A DNA stretch of 64,000 bases. It comes from Winogradskyella wichelsiae (GTDB taxonomy: Bacteria; Bacteroidota; Bacteroidia; Flavobacteriales; Flavobacteriaceae). The translations under genes were made by a program, and so were the position numbers. Shown here one piece after another: positions 1 through 9,415 of the stretch (position 1 is the first letter of the stretch; every line of letters begins with the position of its first letter). The stretch lies in contig NZ_JABFDJ010000003.1 of the NCBI RefSeq assembly GCF_013403925.1, forward strand, positions 1-64,000. The letters run 5' to 3'. Under the pieces are notes generated by a model, which had not been told where the DNA came from, did no database searches, and was given only the letters and a program-made list of their open reading frames with translations.

Positions 1-107
1 GAGTAATCAATCAAATTAGGGCTTACGATGTTTCAATTTAAGAAAAATGTTAGTTGGCGAGACAGCTTGTAGTTAACTGGTTATATCATCACAATAATAG
101 TAAATTA
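1..107. other. Non-coding edge downstream of broken integrase
   Basis: No gene is visible here. Imperfect inverted arms GTTAGTT (49-55) and AGTTAAC (71-77) flank a 15-base core that itself contains ACAGCTTGT. Tyrosine recombinases of this kind can sit beside recombination sites, so an attC-like or att-like site is possible. The arms match at only 5 of 7 positions and the window starts here, so this is a weak inference. Confidence 0.2.
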
Positions 108-1296
108 TCATTGAAATTTTCGGGATAACAACGGTTTTTCGTTGTTATTATCCATTTTTGTCATATTGCCAACCGTAACGTCTAAAGGACTTTTTATTTC
201 CATTAAACTATGCTGGGCCACATGGGTGTAGATCATTGTGGTCTCTGGTTTGCTGTGTCCTAAAAGAACTTGAATATAGCGCAAGTCTACACCGTTTTCT
301 AACATATGTGTTGCAAAACTATGCCTTAATGTATGTGGTGTTACACTCTTGGAAATATTTGCTAATTCACACGATTTTTTTTAAAAACTACGTACCGAAC
401 TTGCACTATAAATATTACCTTGTTGACCTTCTACAAAAAAAGTTTTTGGCCGGTATGTACTAATGTAATTATGAAGTAGAGGTTTTAAAACCTGACTCAA
501 AACAACCGTTCTGTCTTTTCTGCCTTTGCCTTGTTTTACGTATAATTGATTTCTGTCTAAGTCTATATCTCTTAATTGTAAATTCAATAATTCACCAATT
601 CTTAATCCACTAGAGTAAATTAGTCCAATAATAGCGCGATGTTTTAGATTTTTGGTAACTTGTAAAAGATCAATAACTTCTTCTTTAAATAAAACAACAG
701 GTAGGTATCGACTCTTTTTGGGGCGTTCAATATTTTGAGAATCAAAATCAGGCACGTTACAAAAAGCTGTAAAATATTTTAATGCACTAATGCATTGTCT
801 ATGACTGCTAATACTATAATTTTCATAAGCAATCACTTTTTCTAAGAATAGCTCAAGCGTTCTTATATTCCATTCGATTTTAGGAATATCTTTTGTGAAA
901 TCTACAAAACGAAGTATAAAATGACCATAAGTAGATATTGTACTTTCACTTAAACGTTTACTTTTTAAGTAACCAACACACTCCTTTATAATTATTCGCT
1001 TTTCGGGTTGTAGATTTTTATAAAGTTCAGCTTGAGAACTCTTAAGTATTTTTTTAGATTTTGTATTAGCTTTTGCTATAGGCTTTTTTAAAGCTCCATA
1101 ATCAATATAATGTCCTTTTTCTCTTAGAAAATTATATATCCCTTGCACTATCCGGAACATAATAAATACGATGCATATTAGACCATTTAACAGCTTCGTA
1201 GGTTTTTAAACTTTCTTTTAATTTATAGTTAAAAGAAAATTTAATTCCAATAATATCAATGTTTTTATGTTCTAAAGGTAGAAGTATTATAGTCAT
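108..1296 (-). pseudogene. Tyrosine recombinase/integrase, broken by a frameshift and an in-frame stop
   Basis: The pieces together encode a phage-type/XerC-XerD-like site-specific recombinase. An N-terminal piece begins at ATG 1296 and ends at a stop at 1132-1134. The main reading frame (start near 1160) is a different one, so a frameshift lies near 1135-1160. The central core contains SGLRIGEL, the first catalytic Arg. A TAA at 381-383 then interrupts it. Beyond that stop the same frame continues with [14 protein letters not shown] (HxxR) and IYTHV (catalytic Tyr), ending in the common tail KSPLD. TTA to TAA is a plausible origin of the stop, because the codon sits in a T/A run. With both lesions repaired the protein would be about 395 residues. 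It is probably non-functional, although a sequencing error at either homopolymer-rich site cannot be excluded. Confidence 0.82.
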
Positions 1297-1465
1297 AATA
1301 ATCGAATAATTAAATCACTTTTAAACACACAAACCTATCCAAAAATAAATAAATTTGTGTGTTTAGTGTTGAATATTAAACAATTAAGTTAAACTAAATA
1401 TTTGAATAACTCAAATAAGCATGATTTTTTTATATGTAAATGTCAATAATAATTAGGGGAAGAAA

Positions 1466-2212
1466 CTATTCTGCAGTTTCTTCCATAGTATGATATACAT
1501 TCTGTACATCATCATCTTCTTCTAATTTTTCTAGAAGTTTTTCAACATCCTCTGCTTGTTCTGGAGTCACTTGTTTTGTAACTTGTGGAATACGTTCAAA
1601 TCCAGAAGAAATAATTTCAATATTATTTTCCTCTAAATAAGACTGAATACTTCCAAAACTCTCAAACGGTGCGTAAATCAAAACACTTGTATGTTCCGTT
1701 CCGTTTTCATCTTCATCAGTGTCTTCAAAAATTTCATCTACACCAGTGTCTATAAGCTCTAATTCTAATTCTTCTAAATCTAAATCATCACCTTTAATTT
1801 TAAAATTACAAGTATGATCAAACATAAAAACAACCGAACCAGAAGTTCCTAAACTACCATCTGTTTTATTAAAATAAGAACGAACATTAGCTACCGTACG
1901 TGTATTATTATCCGTTGCAGTTTCAACCAACACAGCAATACCATGTTGTGCGTAACCTTCAAAAAGGACTTCCTTATAATCACCTTGGCCTTTTTCACTT
2001 GCTTTTTTAATAGCACGTTCTACGTTGACCTTTGGCATATTTACAGCCTTTGCATTCTGTATTACAGCTCTTAAACGCGAATTACTATCAGGATCTGGAC
2101 CTCCATCTTTTACCGCCATTACAATATCTTTACCAATACGTGTAAAGGCTTTGCTCATAGCTGACCAACGTTTCATTTTCCTTGCTTTTCTAAATTCGAA
2201 AGCTCTTCCCAT
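1466..2212 (-). CDS. yebC: YebC/PmpR family DNA-binding regulator or translation factor
   Basis: The 248-residue protein starts MGRAFEFRKARK and continues with AFTRIGKDI, GGPDPDSNSRLR and NMPKVNVERAIKKA. These are the hallmark N-terminal blocks of the YebC/PmpR (TACO1) family. Length and acidic tail fit the family. Members have been described as transcription regulators, and more recently as factors that relieve ribosome stalling; the sequence does not say which applies here. It is monocistronic, with about 250 bases to the next minus-strand gene upstream. A TAGCTTTG box about 110 bases upstream of the start may be its promoter. Confidence 0.95.
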   Translation of the reverse strand: MGRAFEFRKARKMKRWSAMSKAFTRIGKDIVMAVKDGGPDPDSNSRLRAVIQNAKAVNMPKVNVERAIKKASEKGQGDYKEVLFEGYAQHGIAVLVETATDNNTRTVANVRSYFNKTDGSLGTSGSVVFMFDHTCNFKIKGDDLDLEELELELIDTGVDEIFEDTDEDENGTEHTSVLIYAPFESFGSIQSYLEENNIEIISSGFERIPQVTKQVTPEQAEDVEKLLEKLEEDDDVQNVYHTMEETAE

Positions 2213-2325
2213 TTTAAAATTTATTTTAAATCTCTGTAAAAACAGTGATCTTGTTAGGTTTTATGTTTTAAGTGGTGTAATAGAAATAACACATAGCATT
2301 TACTAAGTGAAATTCTTAACCGTAG

Positions 2326-2333
2326 CAAAGCTA
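2326..2333 (-). promoter_or_regulatory. Possible -7 promoter box for yebC
   Basis: On the minus strand the sequence is TAGCTTTG, a match to the flavobacterial TAnnTTTG -7 consensus. It would give a leader of about 100 bases before the yebC start at 2212. I see no clear TTG -33 element at the right distance. Confidence 0.35.
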
Positions 2334-2418
2334 AGAAAATATTGAAAATTGTTTGAATACGAAAGCATTAAAATGCAAAAAAAATATGAGATAAAAGCTA
2401 ATGACTCGTAAAAACATA

Positions 2419-2467
2419 AAATGTGAGGTGCTTAATAGTTGTATTTTCTATTATGCAGCTCACATTT
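2419..2467 (-). terminator. Hairpin downstream of pterin dehydratase
   Basis: A 20-base left arm (2419-2438) pairs with 2448-2467 with about two mismatches. It lies just after the stop of the minus-strand gene ending at 2503. Only a short T-rich stretch follows on that strand, so termination is likely but not textbook. Confidence 0.45.
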
Positions 2468-2502
2468 GTAAAATTTTAGAATAGATAAAATCAGTTGTTC
2501 AA

Positions 2503-2790
2503 CTATTCTTCAACCTCTACAATCGCTTCAATAGCCTCTGCCAGTTTAAAATCTTTATTAGTTACACCTTTTGCATCATGTGTAGATAAAGTTATTTTCA
2601 AAATATTGTAAGAATTACTCCAATCCGGATGGTGGTTGTGAGCTTCACATTCAAAAGCTATTCTACTCATTGCGCTGAAACAATCTTTAAAATTTTCGAA
2701 TTCAAACTCGGCATGAATCGCGTTCTCGTAGTAATCCCAATCAGGAAAGTTTAATAATTTCTTTTCTATTGTAGCGTCATCTAGTTTCAT
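2503..2790 (-). CDS. phhB: 4a-hydroxytetrahydrobiopterin dehydratase
   Basis: This 95-residue protein has the pterin-4a-carbinolamine dehydratase signature: E49, H51, then H53-H54-P55-D56-W57, followed by Y61. Length matches the family (about 95-110). The enzyme dehydrates 4a-hydroxytetrahydrobiopterin formed by aromatic amino acid hydroxylases, or acts in pterin recycling. No phenylalanine hydroxylase is present in this window, so the partner must lie elsewhere. It is followed by a hairpin and separated by 52 bases from the epimerase-like gene upstream, with which it may be co-transcribed. Confidence 0.93.
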   Translation of the reverse strand: MKLDDATIEKKLLNFPDWDYYENAIHAEFEFENFKDCFSAMSRIAFECEAHNHHPDWSNSYNILKITLSTHDAKGVTNKDFKLAEAIEAIVEVEE

Positions 2791-2842
2791 AATATGGTTT
2801 TAGTTGCATTAAAAATAACACTTTACTAGATGTAAAACAAAA

Positions 2843-3682
2843 TCATTTAGTTAGTTCTTCAATAATTTCATGACTCGTAATCTGAAGATGCTTAGGTAAC
2901 TTATTAAACTTTGGTAAAACTGCTAAATAACGATCTTCATTTGATGTGTAGACTTGTTTTAAAACTACTTTTTTATCCGTTAATAAGTCTATAATTTCTT
3001 TTATAAATTCATTATGGTATACTAAATCAGTACTTCCTAAATGGAATACCCCATGTTTACTCCTATTTATAATATAATGAATTTGTTGTGTTAGTTTCTT
3101 GTCTAACATAACGTTCATAATTAAATTAGGAAATACTTCAACAGCTTCATGGTCTAAAATTGCTTGCTTTAGTGCTTCAACTCTAGGAGAGGCAGCACCA
3201 AAAATCATAGGAACTCTAATAATAGCAACTTGCTTTTCAGGAAGACGTAAAAGTAAATTTTCGATCTTTATCTTAAAATGACCGTAAATACTATGACTTA
3301 GAGTTTTATCTAATTCGTAACTTGGAAATTTACTGTAAGAATCAAAAACATTAGCAGACGAAAGAAAAATGATTTTAGATCCAAATGTTAATGCGTATTC
3401 TGCGATATGTTGATGTGCAATCGTTTGTGCATTAAAATCCCCACGAAGTGCAGAAATAATAATGGTCGGTTTGCAAGCCTCTAAAATTTCATAAACATCA
3501 TCTTCTTCTAAGTTATAGTGGAAGAATTGTTTATTAATTTCAAAGGCTTTTAGAGGTGTTCTATAAGTTCCAAAGGTTTTAAAATAAGGACTTAACTCTT
3601 TATATATAGCATTTCCGATGTAGCCACTTGCTCCAAGTATAAGTATACGATGTTTTTGAGGGTCTAATTTCTTCTTCGTCAT
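2843..3682 (-). CDS. NAD(P)-dependent epimerase/reductase (extended SDR, RmlD-like)
   Basis: A 279-residue Rossmann protein with the dinucleotide-binding motif GASGYIG at residues 17-23. It has an LSSANVF block around residue 108 and a YGHFK (YxxxK) catalytic pair near residue 132. The overall pattern resembles dTDP-4-dehydrorhamnose reductase or NAD-dependent epimerase proteins, but there are no sugar-nucleotide genes nearby to fix the substrate. It starts 23 bases after the gcvT stop on the same strand, so the two are probably co-transcribed. Confidence 0.8.
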   Translation of the reverse strand: MTKKKLDPQKHRILILGASGYIGNAIYKELSPYFKTFGTYRTPLKAFEINKQFFHYNLEEDDVYEILEACKPTIIISALRGDFNAQTIAHQHIAEYALTFGSKIIFLSSANVFDSYSKFPSYELDKTLSHSIYGHFKIKIENLLLRLPEKQVAIIRVPMIFGAASPRVEALKQAILDHEAVEVFPNLIMNVMLDKKLTQQIHYIINRSKHGVFHLGSTDLVYHNEFIKEIIDLLTDKKVVLKQVYTSNEDRYLAVLPKFNKLPKHLQITSHEIIEELTK

Positions 3683-3705
3683 TAATCAAGCTACATTCTA
3701 ATCAA

Positions 3706-4788
3706 TTAACCTTTATAGAAAGGCGGTTTTACAACCGTTGCAGGAATCGCTTTTTTACGTACCTGAATAAATATTTTGCTATCTATAGTCGCAAAAGATT
3801 TAGAAACATAACCCATACCAATACCAATATTTAAACTAGGACTCATAGTTCCTGATGTTACCTCACCTATTATTTGTCCTTCGGCATCTAAAATAATATA
3901 ACCATGACGTGGAATTCCACGTTCGTCCAATTTAAAAGCTACTAATTTACGTTCAGGTTTACGTTCTTTTTCAGCTTTTAAAGCTTCGCTATTTGTAAAT
4001 TCTTTATTGAATTTACAAACCCAACTTAAACCTGCTTCAATAGGAGATGTTGTATCGTCAATATCATTACCGTATAAACAATATCCCATTTCTAAGCGCA
4101 AAGTATCTCTTGCTGCTAAACCTATGGGTTTAATTCCAAAATCAGCACCGGCTTCAAAGACTTTATCCCAAACTTGTTTTACTTCAGTGTTTTTACAATA
4201 TATTTCAAATCCACCGCTACCTGTATAACCTGTAGCAGAAATAATTACATTTTCAATACCTGCAAAATCACCAACAATAAAGTTGTAGAATTTAATAGCA
4301 GATAAATCATGACTCGTTACAGATTGCATAGCTTCAACTGCTTTTGGACCTTGAATAGCCAATAGCGAATAATCTTCACTTAAATTACGCATTTCAGCAC
4401 CAATATCATTTTTTGAAGTAATCCAATTCCAATCTTTTTCAATATTACTAGCGTTAACAACTAATAAATAAGTTTCTTCTTTTAATTTGTATATAATTAG
4501 ATCATCTACAACACCATTATCATCATTTGGTAAACAGCTGTATTGTGCGTTACCAATTTCTAATTTAGAAGCATCATTACTCGATACTTTTTGTATTAAA
4601 GACAAAGCATTTGGTCCTTCAATTAAAAATTCTCCCATATGCGAGACATCAAAAACACCTACAGCTTTTCTTACGGTTTCGTGTTCAATATTTACACCTT
4701 CGTATTGCACAGGCATATTATAACCAGCAAAAGGAACCATTTTTGCACCAAGTGCTTCGTGAGTAGCGGATAAAGCAGTATCTTTCAT
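3706..4788 (-). CDS. gcvT: Glycine cleavage system T protein (aminomethyltransferase)
   Basis: This 360-residue protein is full length for GcvT. The N-terminus carries [20 protein letters not shown], followed by [10 protein letters not shown]. Later come the [11 protein letters not shown] folate-site region, [12 protein letters not shown] and [13 protein letters not shown]. GcvT transfers the aminomethyl carbon from the H-protein lipoyl arm to tetrahydrofolate in glycine cleavage. gcvH and gcvP are not adjacent, which is common in Bacteroidota. It probably heads a unit with the downstream epimerase-like gene. Confidence 0.97.
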   Translation of the reverse strand: MKDTALSATHEALGAKMVPFAGYNMPVQYEGVNIEHETVRKAVGVFDVSHMGEFLIEGPNALSLIQKVSSNDASKLEIGNAQYSCLPNDDNGVVDDLIIYKLKEETYLLVVNASNIEKDWNWITSKNDIGAEMRNLSEDYSLLAIQGPKAVEAMQSVTSHDLSAIKFYNFIVGDFAGIENVIISATGYTGSGGFEIYCKNTEVKQVWDKVFEAGADFGIKPIGLAARDTLRLEMGYCLYGNDIDDTTSPIEAGLSWVCKFNKEFTNSEALKAEKERKPERKLVAFKLDERGIPRHGYIILDAEGQIIGEVTSGTMSPSLNIGIGMGYVSKSFATIDSKIFIQVRKKAIPATVVKPPFYKG

Positions 4789-4913
4789 AATGATAAATTT
4801 TTATTTTTAGATGTGCAAAACTACATAATTTTTACGATTTTCATGATAAATAAACTCTAATGAAATTAGACTATAACAGCCATACCAGATTAAATTCTAA
4901 AGGTTAATTGATT

Positions 4914-5423
4914 TTAAAAATCAACAATCCAATCATCAATCAACTTATCATCAGTGCCATGTAATATAGAAATGTCTCCTGTAGATTCAAAAATAATAGC
5001 TTTTACTTCAGAAAGTCGAATAACATTAGCTTCTCGTAATTTGGCTTTTACATCAGATTCGGTCACTTTACATTTTTTTAGATTATCTCTTAAAAGTTGA
5101 CCATTTTTCATTAAAAAAGTAGGTTTATTATCTACTAAACTTTGAATAGGTTTCCAGTGTCTAATCGCTACAACCAACATTTGTAAACTATATATAATGA
5201 CTAAACCTAGAATAGCATATTGAAGCGTCATTGATTTAGATACTATAACTGTGGCTAAAACAGAACCTATAGAAACCGTCATAGCAATATCGAATCTAGA
5301 TATTTTAGAAAAGCTACGTTTACCGTTTAACCGTGTTACCATGATTAAAGTAATATAAATGCCTATAACAGTAATTATTGTAGACAAAGATTCATCTGTA
5401 GAAAATTTAAACCAATCATCCAT
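4914..5423 (-). CDS. DUF421/YetF-family membrane protein
   Basis: A 169-residue protein with three hydrophobic segments in roughly the first 90 residues. The order is a TIITVIGIYITLIMVTRL helix, the FDIAMTVSIGSVLATVIVS helix and the LGLVIIYSLQMLVVAI helix. A soluble C-terminal domain with KPTFLMKNGQLLRDNLKK follows. This is the DUF421 (YetF/YdfS) architecture. The function of the family is not well established. It is divergent from the GH3 gene. Confidence 0.85.
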   Translation of the reverse strand: MDDWFKFSTDESLSTIITVIGIYITLIMVTRLNGKRSFSKISRFDIAMTVSIGSVLATVIVSKSMTLQYAILGLVIIYSLQMLVVAIRHWKPIQSLVDNKPTFLMKNGQLLRDNLKKCKVTESDVKAKLREANVIRLSEVKAIIFESTGDISILHGTDDKLIDDWIVDF

Positions 5424-5704
5424 GTTTTTTTATTTTTTTGTTCCTCCAAATATGTCATGGTTGGTTAGATTATTTTAACTCATATAATTTTTAGATTAAT
5501 CGGATTAAATTATACAGTTATAAATAATAAATGGTTGAAATTAGAACGCTAAAAGCGCATATTTTATTTTTGATAATTCAAAGAAAAATAATTTTAACCA
5601 TAATTTTCTAAATGGGTTAATTCTTTTAGCGAACGGAATACGTTGTTTCTACCGATTTAATGACCTTAGTAAAAAAGAAATTTTTAATATTTATAATCGA
5701 AAAA

Positions 5705-7228
5705 ATGGCCATTTTAGGAAACATTATTAAGGGAGTAATTGAATTGAAAGACACATTTTCGTCTGAAATAATTCATGAAGAAGCACAAGAAAAAGTCTTA
5801 AAAGAATTACTAGAAACCGCTAAGAATACGCAGTTCGGTAAATTTTATGATTTTGAACATATATTAGAAACTTCTAATCCGCAAAAAAGTTTTGCTAAGT
5901 CTGTACCTTATTTCGATTATAATCAAATTAATAATAAGTGGTGGCAAAAATATCACGAAGGAGAAAGTGATATTACTTGGCCAGGAAAACCATCATATTT
6001 TGCTCTAAGTTCTGGTACTACAGGGAAAACGAGTAAACGAATTCCGGTAACAGATGCCATGATTGAAGCGATAAGAAATGCAGGAATCAAACAGGTGTTT
6101 GCTCTAAAGAATTTTGATCTTCCTGCCGATTTTTTCGAAAAAGAAATTATGATGCTTGGTAGCTCAACGGACCTAGAAGAAAGCAATAATCATTTAGAAG
6201 GTGAAATTAGCGGAATTAGCGCAAGTAATATTCCATCATGGTTTAAAGGCTATTATAAACCTGGAGAAGAGATTTCACAAATTGAAGATTGGGACGAGCG
6301 TGTGCAAAAAATAGCAGAGCGAGCAAAAGATTGGGATATTGGTGCTTTGAGCGGAATTCCATCTTGGATAGAATTAATGCTTCAAAAAGTAATAGACTAT
6401 CATAATCTAAATAATATTCATGAGATTTGGCCAAACTTACAAGTGTATACTTCTGGAGGTGTCGCTTTCGCTCCTTATGAAAAAAGTTTTAAGGCTTTAC
6501 TAGGTAAACCTGTCACAGTAATTGATACTTATTTGGCTTCTGAAGGTTATATTGCAACGCAAGTCAGACCAGAAACTGATGCCATGCAATTAAATACCGA
6601 TAATGGTATTTATTTTGAATTTGTGCCCTTTAAACCTGAATACATAAATGAAGACGGTTCTCTTAAAAATGAAGCACCAGCTTTAACTTTAGACGAAGTG
6701 GAATTAGATCAAGATTACGTTTTAATAATTAGCACCGTTAGTGGTGCTTGGCGTTATTTAATAGGTGATACTATTGAATTTACAAATATAGAACGTGCTG
6801 AAATTAAAATTACAGGTCGAACAAAATTCTTTCTTAACACCGTGGGTTCTCAATTGTCAGTAAATAAAATGGATACTGCTATGCGAGAATTAGAAGAACA
6901 ATTTAATACTACAATTCCTGAATATACCATTTGCGCCAAACGTGGAGATGATGATGAATTTTATCATTATTGGTATTTAGGATCTGACCTTAAAGGTGCA
7001 GATGAAAAACAAATGGCAAATGCTTTAGATGAAGCGTTAAAAACAGCCAATAAAAATTATAAAGTAGCAAGAAGCAAAGCTTTAAAAGGTGTAAAGGTCA
7101 AAGTAATTTCACCAAGTCGTTTTCACGATTGGAACGAAAGAAACAAGAAAAAAGGAGGGCAAGTAAAAATGGAGCGTGTTATGGGAGAGGAAAAATTTGC
7201 TGATTGGGAAGCGTTTATTAATGAGTAA
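5705..7228 (+). CDS. GH3 auxin-responsive promoter family protein
   Basis: A 507-residue acyl-adenylate-forming protein of the GH3 superfamily. SSGTTGKTSKRIPVT near residue 102 is the ATP-binding loop. Later blocks include YTSGGVAFAPYEKSF, ASEGYIATQ, GAWRYLIGDTIEF and the C-terminal INGRTK-like ITGRTKFFLNTVG hinge. Plant GH3 enzymes conjugate amino acids to hormones. The substrate of the widespread Bacteroidota homologues is unknown. I chose ATG 5705 (MAILGNIIKGVIEL) because bacterial homologues begin this way; an in-frame ATG at 5660 would add 15 residues. Confidence 0.9.
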   Translation: MAILGNIIKGVIELKDTFSSEIIHEEAQEKVLKELLETAKNTQFGKFYDFEHILETSNPQKSFAKSVPYFDYNQINNKWWQKYHEGESDITWPGKPSYFALSSGTTGKTSKRIPVTDAMIEAIRNAGIKQVFALKNFDLPADFFEKEIMMLGSSTDLEESNNHLEGEISGISASNIPSWFKGYYKPGEEISQIEDWDERVQKIAERAKDWDIGALSGIPSWIELMLQKVIDYHNLNNIHEIWPNLQVYTSGGVAFAPYEKSFKALLGKPVTVIDTYLASEGYIATQVRPETDAMQLNTDNGIYFEFVPFKPEYINEDGSLKNEAPALTLDEVELDQDYVLIISTVSGAWRYLIGDTIEFTNIERAEIKITGRTKFFLNTVGSQLSVNKMDTAMRELEEQFNTTIPEYTICAKRGDDDEFYHYWYLGSDLKGADEKQMANALDEALKTANKNYKVARSKALKGVKVKVISPSRFHDWNERNKKKGGQVKMERVMGEEKFADWEAFINE

Positions 7229-7261
7229 TTATTACGTAGAACATTTTAAAACATCAAATAA

Positions 7262-7291
7262 AAGAAGCTATTATCTAAAGAATAGCTTCTT
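7262..7291 (+). terminator. Hairpin after GH3 gene
   Basis: Perfect 11-base arms, AAGAAGCTATT (7262-7272) and AATAGCTTCTT (7281-7291), with an 8-base loop 33 bases after the GH3 stop. No strong T-run follows, so its terminator role is inferred from position. Confidence 0.5.
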
Positions 7292-7375
7292 GAGAATAAG
7301 TGAGAAACAGAATGAATCTTGTAGCTAAAATTGTGATTACAGCTCATTAGTTCCTATATGTTCTGTTAAATTAAG

Positions 7376-7975
7376 TTACTTACTAGCGTCCCGCTCTTCC
7401 ACTAAATGCATTATTTCTTCTGGAGATAAGTAGTATTTTATAATTCGATTTTTGTAAGATTGTGTGATATCTGCATTATTCAAAATAAAATCTTTAGTTT
7501 TTAAAATATAATCTTCCATGCCATGAGCCACAGCAAAACTATCGGCAGCACGCTCCGCTTCTATAACATGATTTTGAGATAAAAGATACTTTAATCCGAA
7601 CCAAACTAAATTTAGTTTACTTCGGTTTTGGTAATCCATCACATGGCCTAATTCATGACCAATCCACCCAATAAATATAGCATCAGGAATATGACGTGTT
7701 GAAAATTCCTTATCTGCAATCTGAAATTTTTCACTAATCAATATGACATAATTTCTATTTTTTCGACTCTTAAAAAAACTACTAAACATAGGTCGCGCTT
7801 GCATGGTAGATTTTTTTATATTTTTCTTAAAGCGAAATTCAATTTTAGTATGCTCCAGTTGCGGATAATATTGCAAGGCAGTTTCTACGTTGTCTTTTAT
7901 ATCTTCAGGTATAATGTGCTGTGCACTCATATGTTGATTCAGGATTATTGTGATTAAGACTATGAATTTTTTCAT
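7376..7975 (-). CDS. Secreted protein with HExxH zinc-protease-like motif
   Basis: A 199-residue protein with an N-terminal signal peptide (hydrophobic LITIILNQ region, cleavage likely after MSAQ). GWIGHELGHVMDYQ near residue 105 is a zincin HExxH motif. A downstream EAERAADSFAVAHG segment near residue 140 could supply a third Glu ligand. It therefore looks like a small secreted metallopeptidase-like protein, but I do not recognise a named family. It is divergent from the radical SAM gene and about 150 bases from the end of the GH3 gene. Confidence 0.75.
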   Translation of the reverse strand: MKKFIVLITIILNQHMSAQHIIPEDIKDNVETALQYYPQLEHTKIEFRFKKNIKKSTMQARPMFSSFFKSRKNRNYVILISEKFQIADKEFSTRHIPDAIFIGWIGHELGHVMDYQNRSKLNLVWFGLKYLLSQNHVIEAERAADSFAVAHGMEDYILKTKDFILNNADITQSYKNRIIKYYLSPEEIMHLVEERDASK

Positions 7976-8106
7976 AATAATTAAATTTACGTTTTACTAC
8001 TAAAAGCATTTAAAGGATTTCCTGAAAATCTTAACCCATTTACACGTTTAAGAATTATAATTACTAATTGCTACAATTAGAGGTAACTTAAAGCTGCTAT
8101 ATGTAG

Positions 8107-8114
8107 TAGTTTTG
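8107..8114 (+). promoter_or_regulatory. Possible -7 box for the radical SAM operon
   Basis: TAGTTTTG fits TAnnTTTG and lies about 39 bases before the TTG start at 8153. GAGGAA at 8142-8146 is an unusually good Shine-Dalgarno for this organism and supports the TTG start. No convincing -33 TTG is seen. Confidence 0.35.
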
Positions 8115-8152
8115 TATTTTATAAAATAAATTAAATTTAAAGAGGAAAACAT

Positions 8153-9415
8153 TTGTCATTTCAACGTACCCAAGAAAAATTAAAAATACTAGCAGATGCT
8201 GCAAAGTATGATGTGTCATGCTCGTCTAGCGGAAGTAAGCGTGCTAATACCAACAAAGGATTAGGTGATGCCACAGGAATGGGGATTTGTCATTCCTATA
8301 CCGAAGATGGTCGCTGTGTATCATTACTAAAAATTCTACTTACCAATCATTGTATCTTTGATTGTGCGTATTGCGTTACCCGAAAAAGCAACGATGTTAA
8401 ACGTGCTGCTTTTAAAGTGCAAGAAGTGGTAGATTTAACGATTAATTTTTATCGAAGGAATTATATTGAAGGGCTTTTTCTAAGTTCAGGTATCTTTAAA
8501 AGTGCAGATTATACCATGGAACGCTTGGTCGCTGTGGCAAAGAAATTACGACAAGAAGAAAACTTCAATGGCTATATTCATTTAAAATCTATTCCTGGAG
8601 CTTCAGATGAATTGATGCGTGAAGCCGGACTCTACGCAGACCGATTAAGCGTTAATATTGAAATACCTACAGAAGCTGGACTTAAAAAATTAGCACCAGA
8701 TAAAAAACGAGAAGATTTTATTAAGCCAATGGTAAAGGTGAAAAATGAAATTATTCAATACAATGCTGAAAAGAAAATTATAAAAAGTACACCTAAATTT
8801 GCTCCTGCAGGTCAGAGTACACAAATGATTATTGGAGCCAGTGGTGAGAATGATTTTCAGATCATGCAAACGTCTAATCATTTTTATAAAAATTATAATC
8901 TAAAACGCGTTTATTATTCGGGTTACGTACCTATAAGTTATGATAGTCGATTGCCGCAAATAGGAAGCGAGGTTCCAATGCTTCGCGAAAATAGATTGTA
9001 TCAAACGGATTGGCTCATGCGTTTTTATGGTTTTGATGTCAGCGAAATTTTAAACGAAAAACATCAGAATTTAGATTTAGACGTAGACCCAAAATTAAGT
9101 TGGGCTTTGCGAAATTTACATGAATTTCCTGTAGATGTAAATACAGCAGATCAACGCATGTTAGCCAGAATACCAGGTTTGGGTATGAAATCGGTATTTA
9201 AAATTATTAACGCTAGGCGTTTTAGAAAACTAAATTGGGAACACCTCAAAAAAATAGGAGTCGCTCTAAATAGAGCACAGTATTTTATGGTTTGCGAAAG
9301 TAATCAGTTTGAAAAACGAGATTTAACACCCGAAAAAATAAAAGGATTTATACTTCAGAATTCCACTAGTAAATATCAAAAAACATTAAGTAATCAATTG
9401 AATTTATTCGGGTAA
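8153..9415 (+). CDS. Putative DNA modification/repair radical SAM protein (TIGR03916-like)
   Basis: A 420-residue radical SAM protein. C67-x3-C71-x2-C74 (in NHCIFDCAYC) is the 4Fe-4S/SAM-binding cluster motif. The C-terminal part contains a helix-hairpin-helix, ARIPGLGMKSVFKII, typical of DNA binding. This combination is the family known as putative DNA modification/repair radical SAM protein, which co-occurs with the TIGR03915 family encoded immediately downstream. The start is TTG at 8153, supported by the GAGGAA site. The stop is directly followed by the ATG of the next gene, so translation is coupled. The chemical reaction is unknown. Confidence 0.88.
   Translation: MSFQRTQEKLKILADAAKYDVSCSSSGSKRANTNKGLGDATGMGICHSYTEDGRCVSLLKILLTNHCIFDCAYCVTRKSNDVKRAAFKVQEVVDLTINFYRRNYIEGLFLSSGIFKSADYTMERLVAVAKKLRQEENFNGYIHLKSIPGASDELMREAGLYADRLSVNIEIPTEAGLKKLAPDKKREDFIKPMVKVKNEIIQYNAEKKIIKSTPKFAPAGQSTQMIIGASGENDFQIMQTSNHFYKNYNLKRVYYSGYVPISYDSRLPQIGSEVPMLRENRLYQTDWLMRFYGFDVSEILNEKHQNLDLDVDPKLSWALRNLHEFPVDVNTADQRMLARIPGLGMKSVFKIINARRFRKLNWEHLKKIGVALNRAQYFMVCESNQFEKRDLTPEKIKGFILQNSTSKYQKTLSNQLNLFG

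Noticed and set aside
236-463. Plus-strand frame opposite the integrase
   Set aside because: It is an antisense shadow of the broken integrase, with no signal, motif or promoter of its own.
108-1296. Prophage or integrative element around the integrase
   Set aside because: No phage structural, replication or conjugation gene is near, and the flanking genes are housekeeping. It can only be a relic unless upstream sequence shows otherwise.
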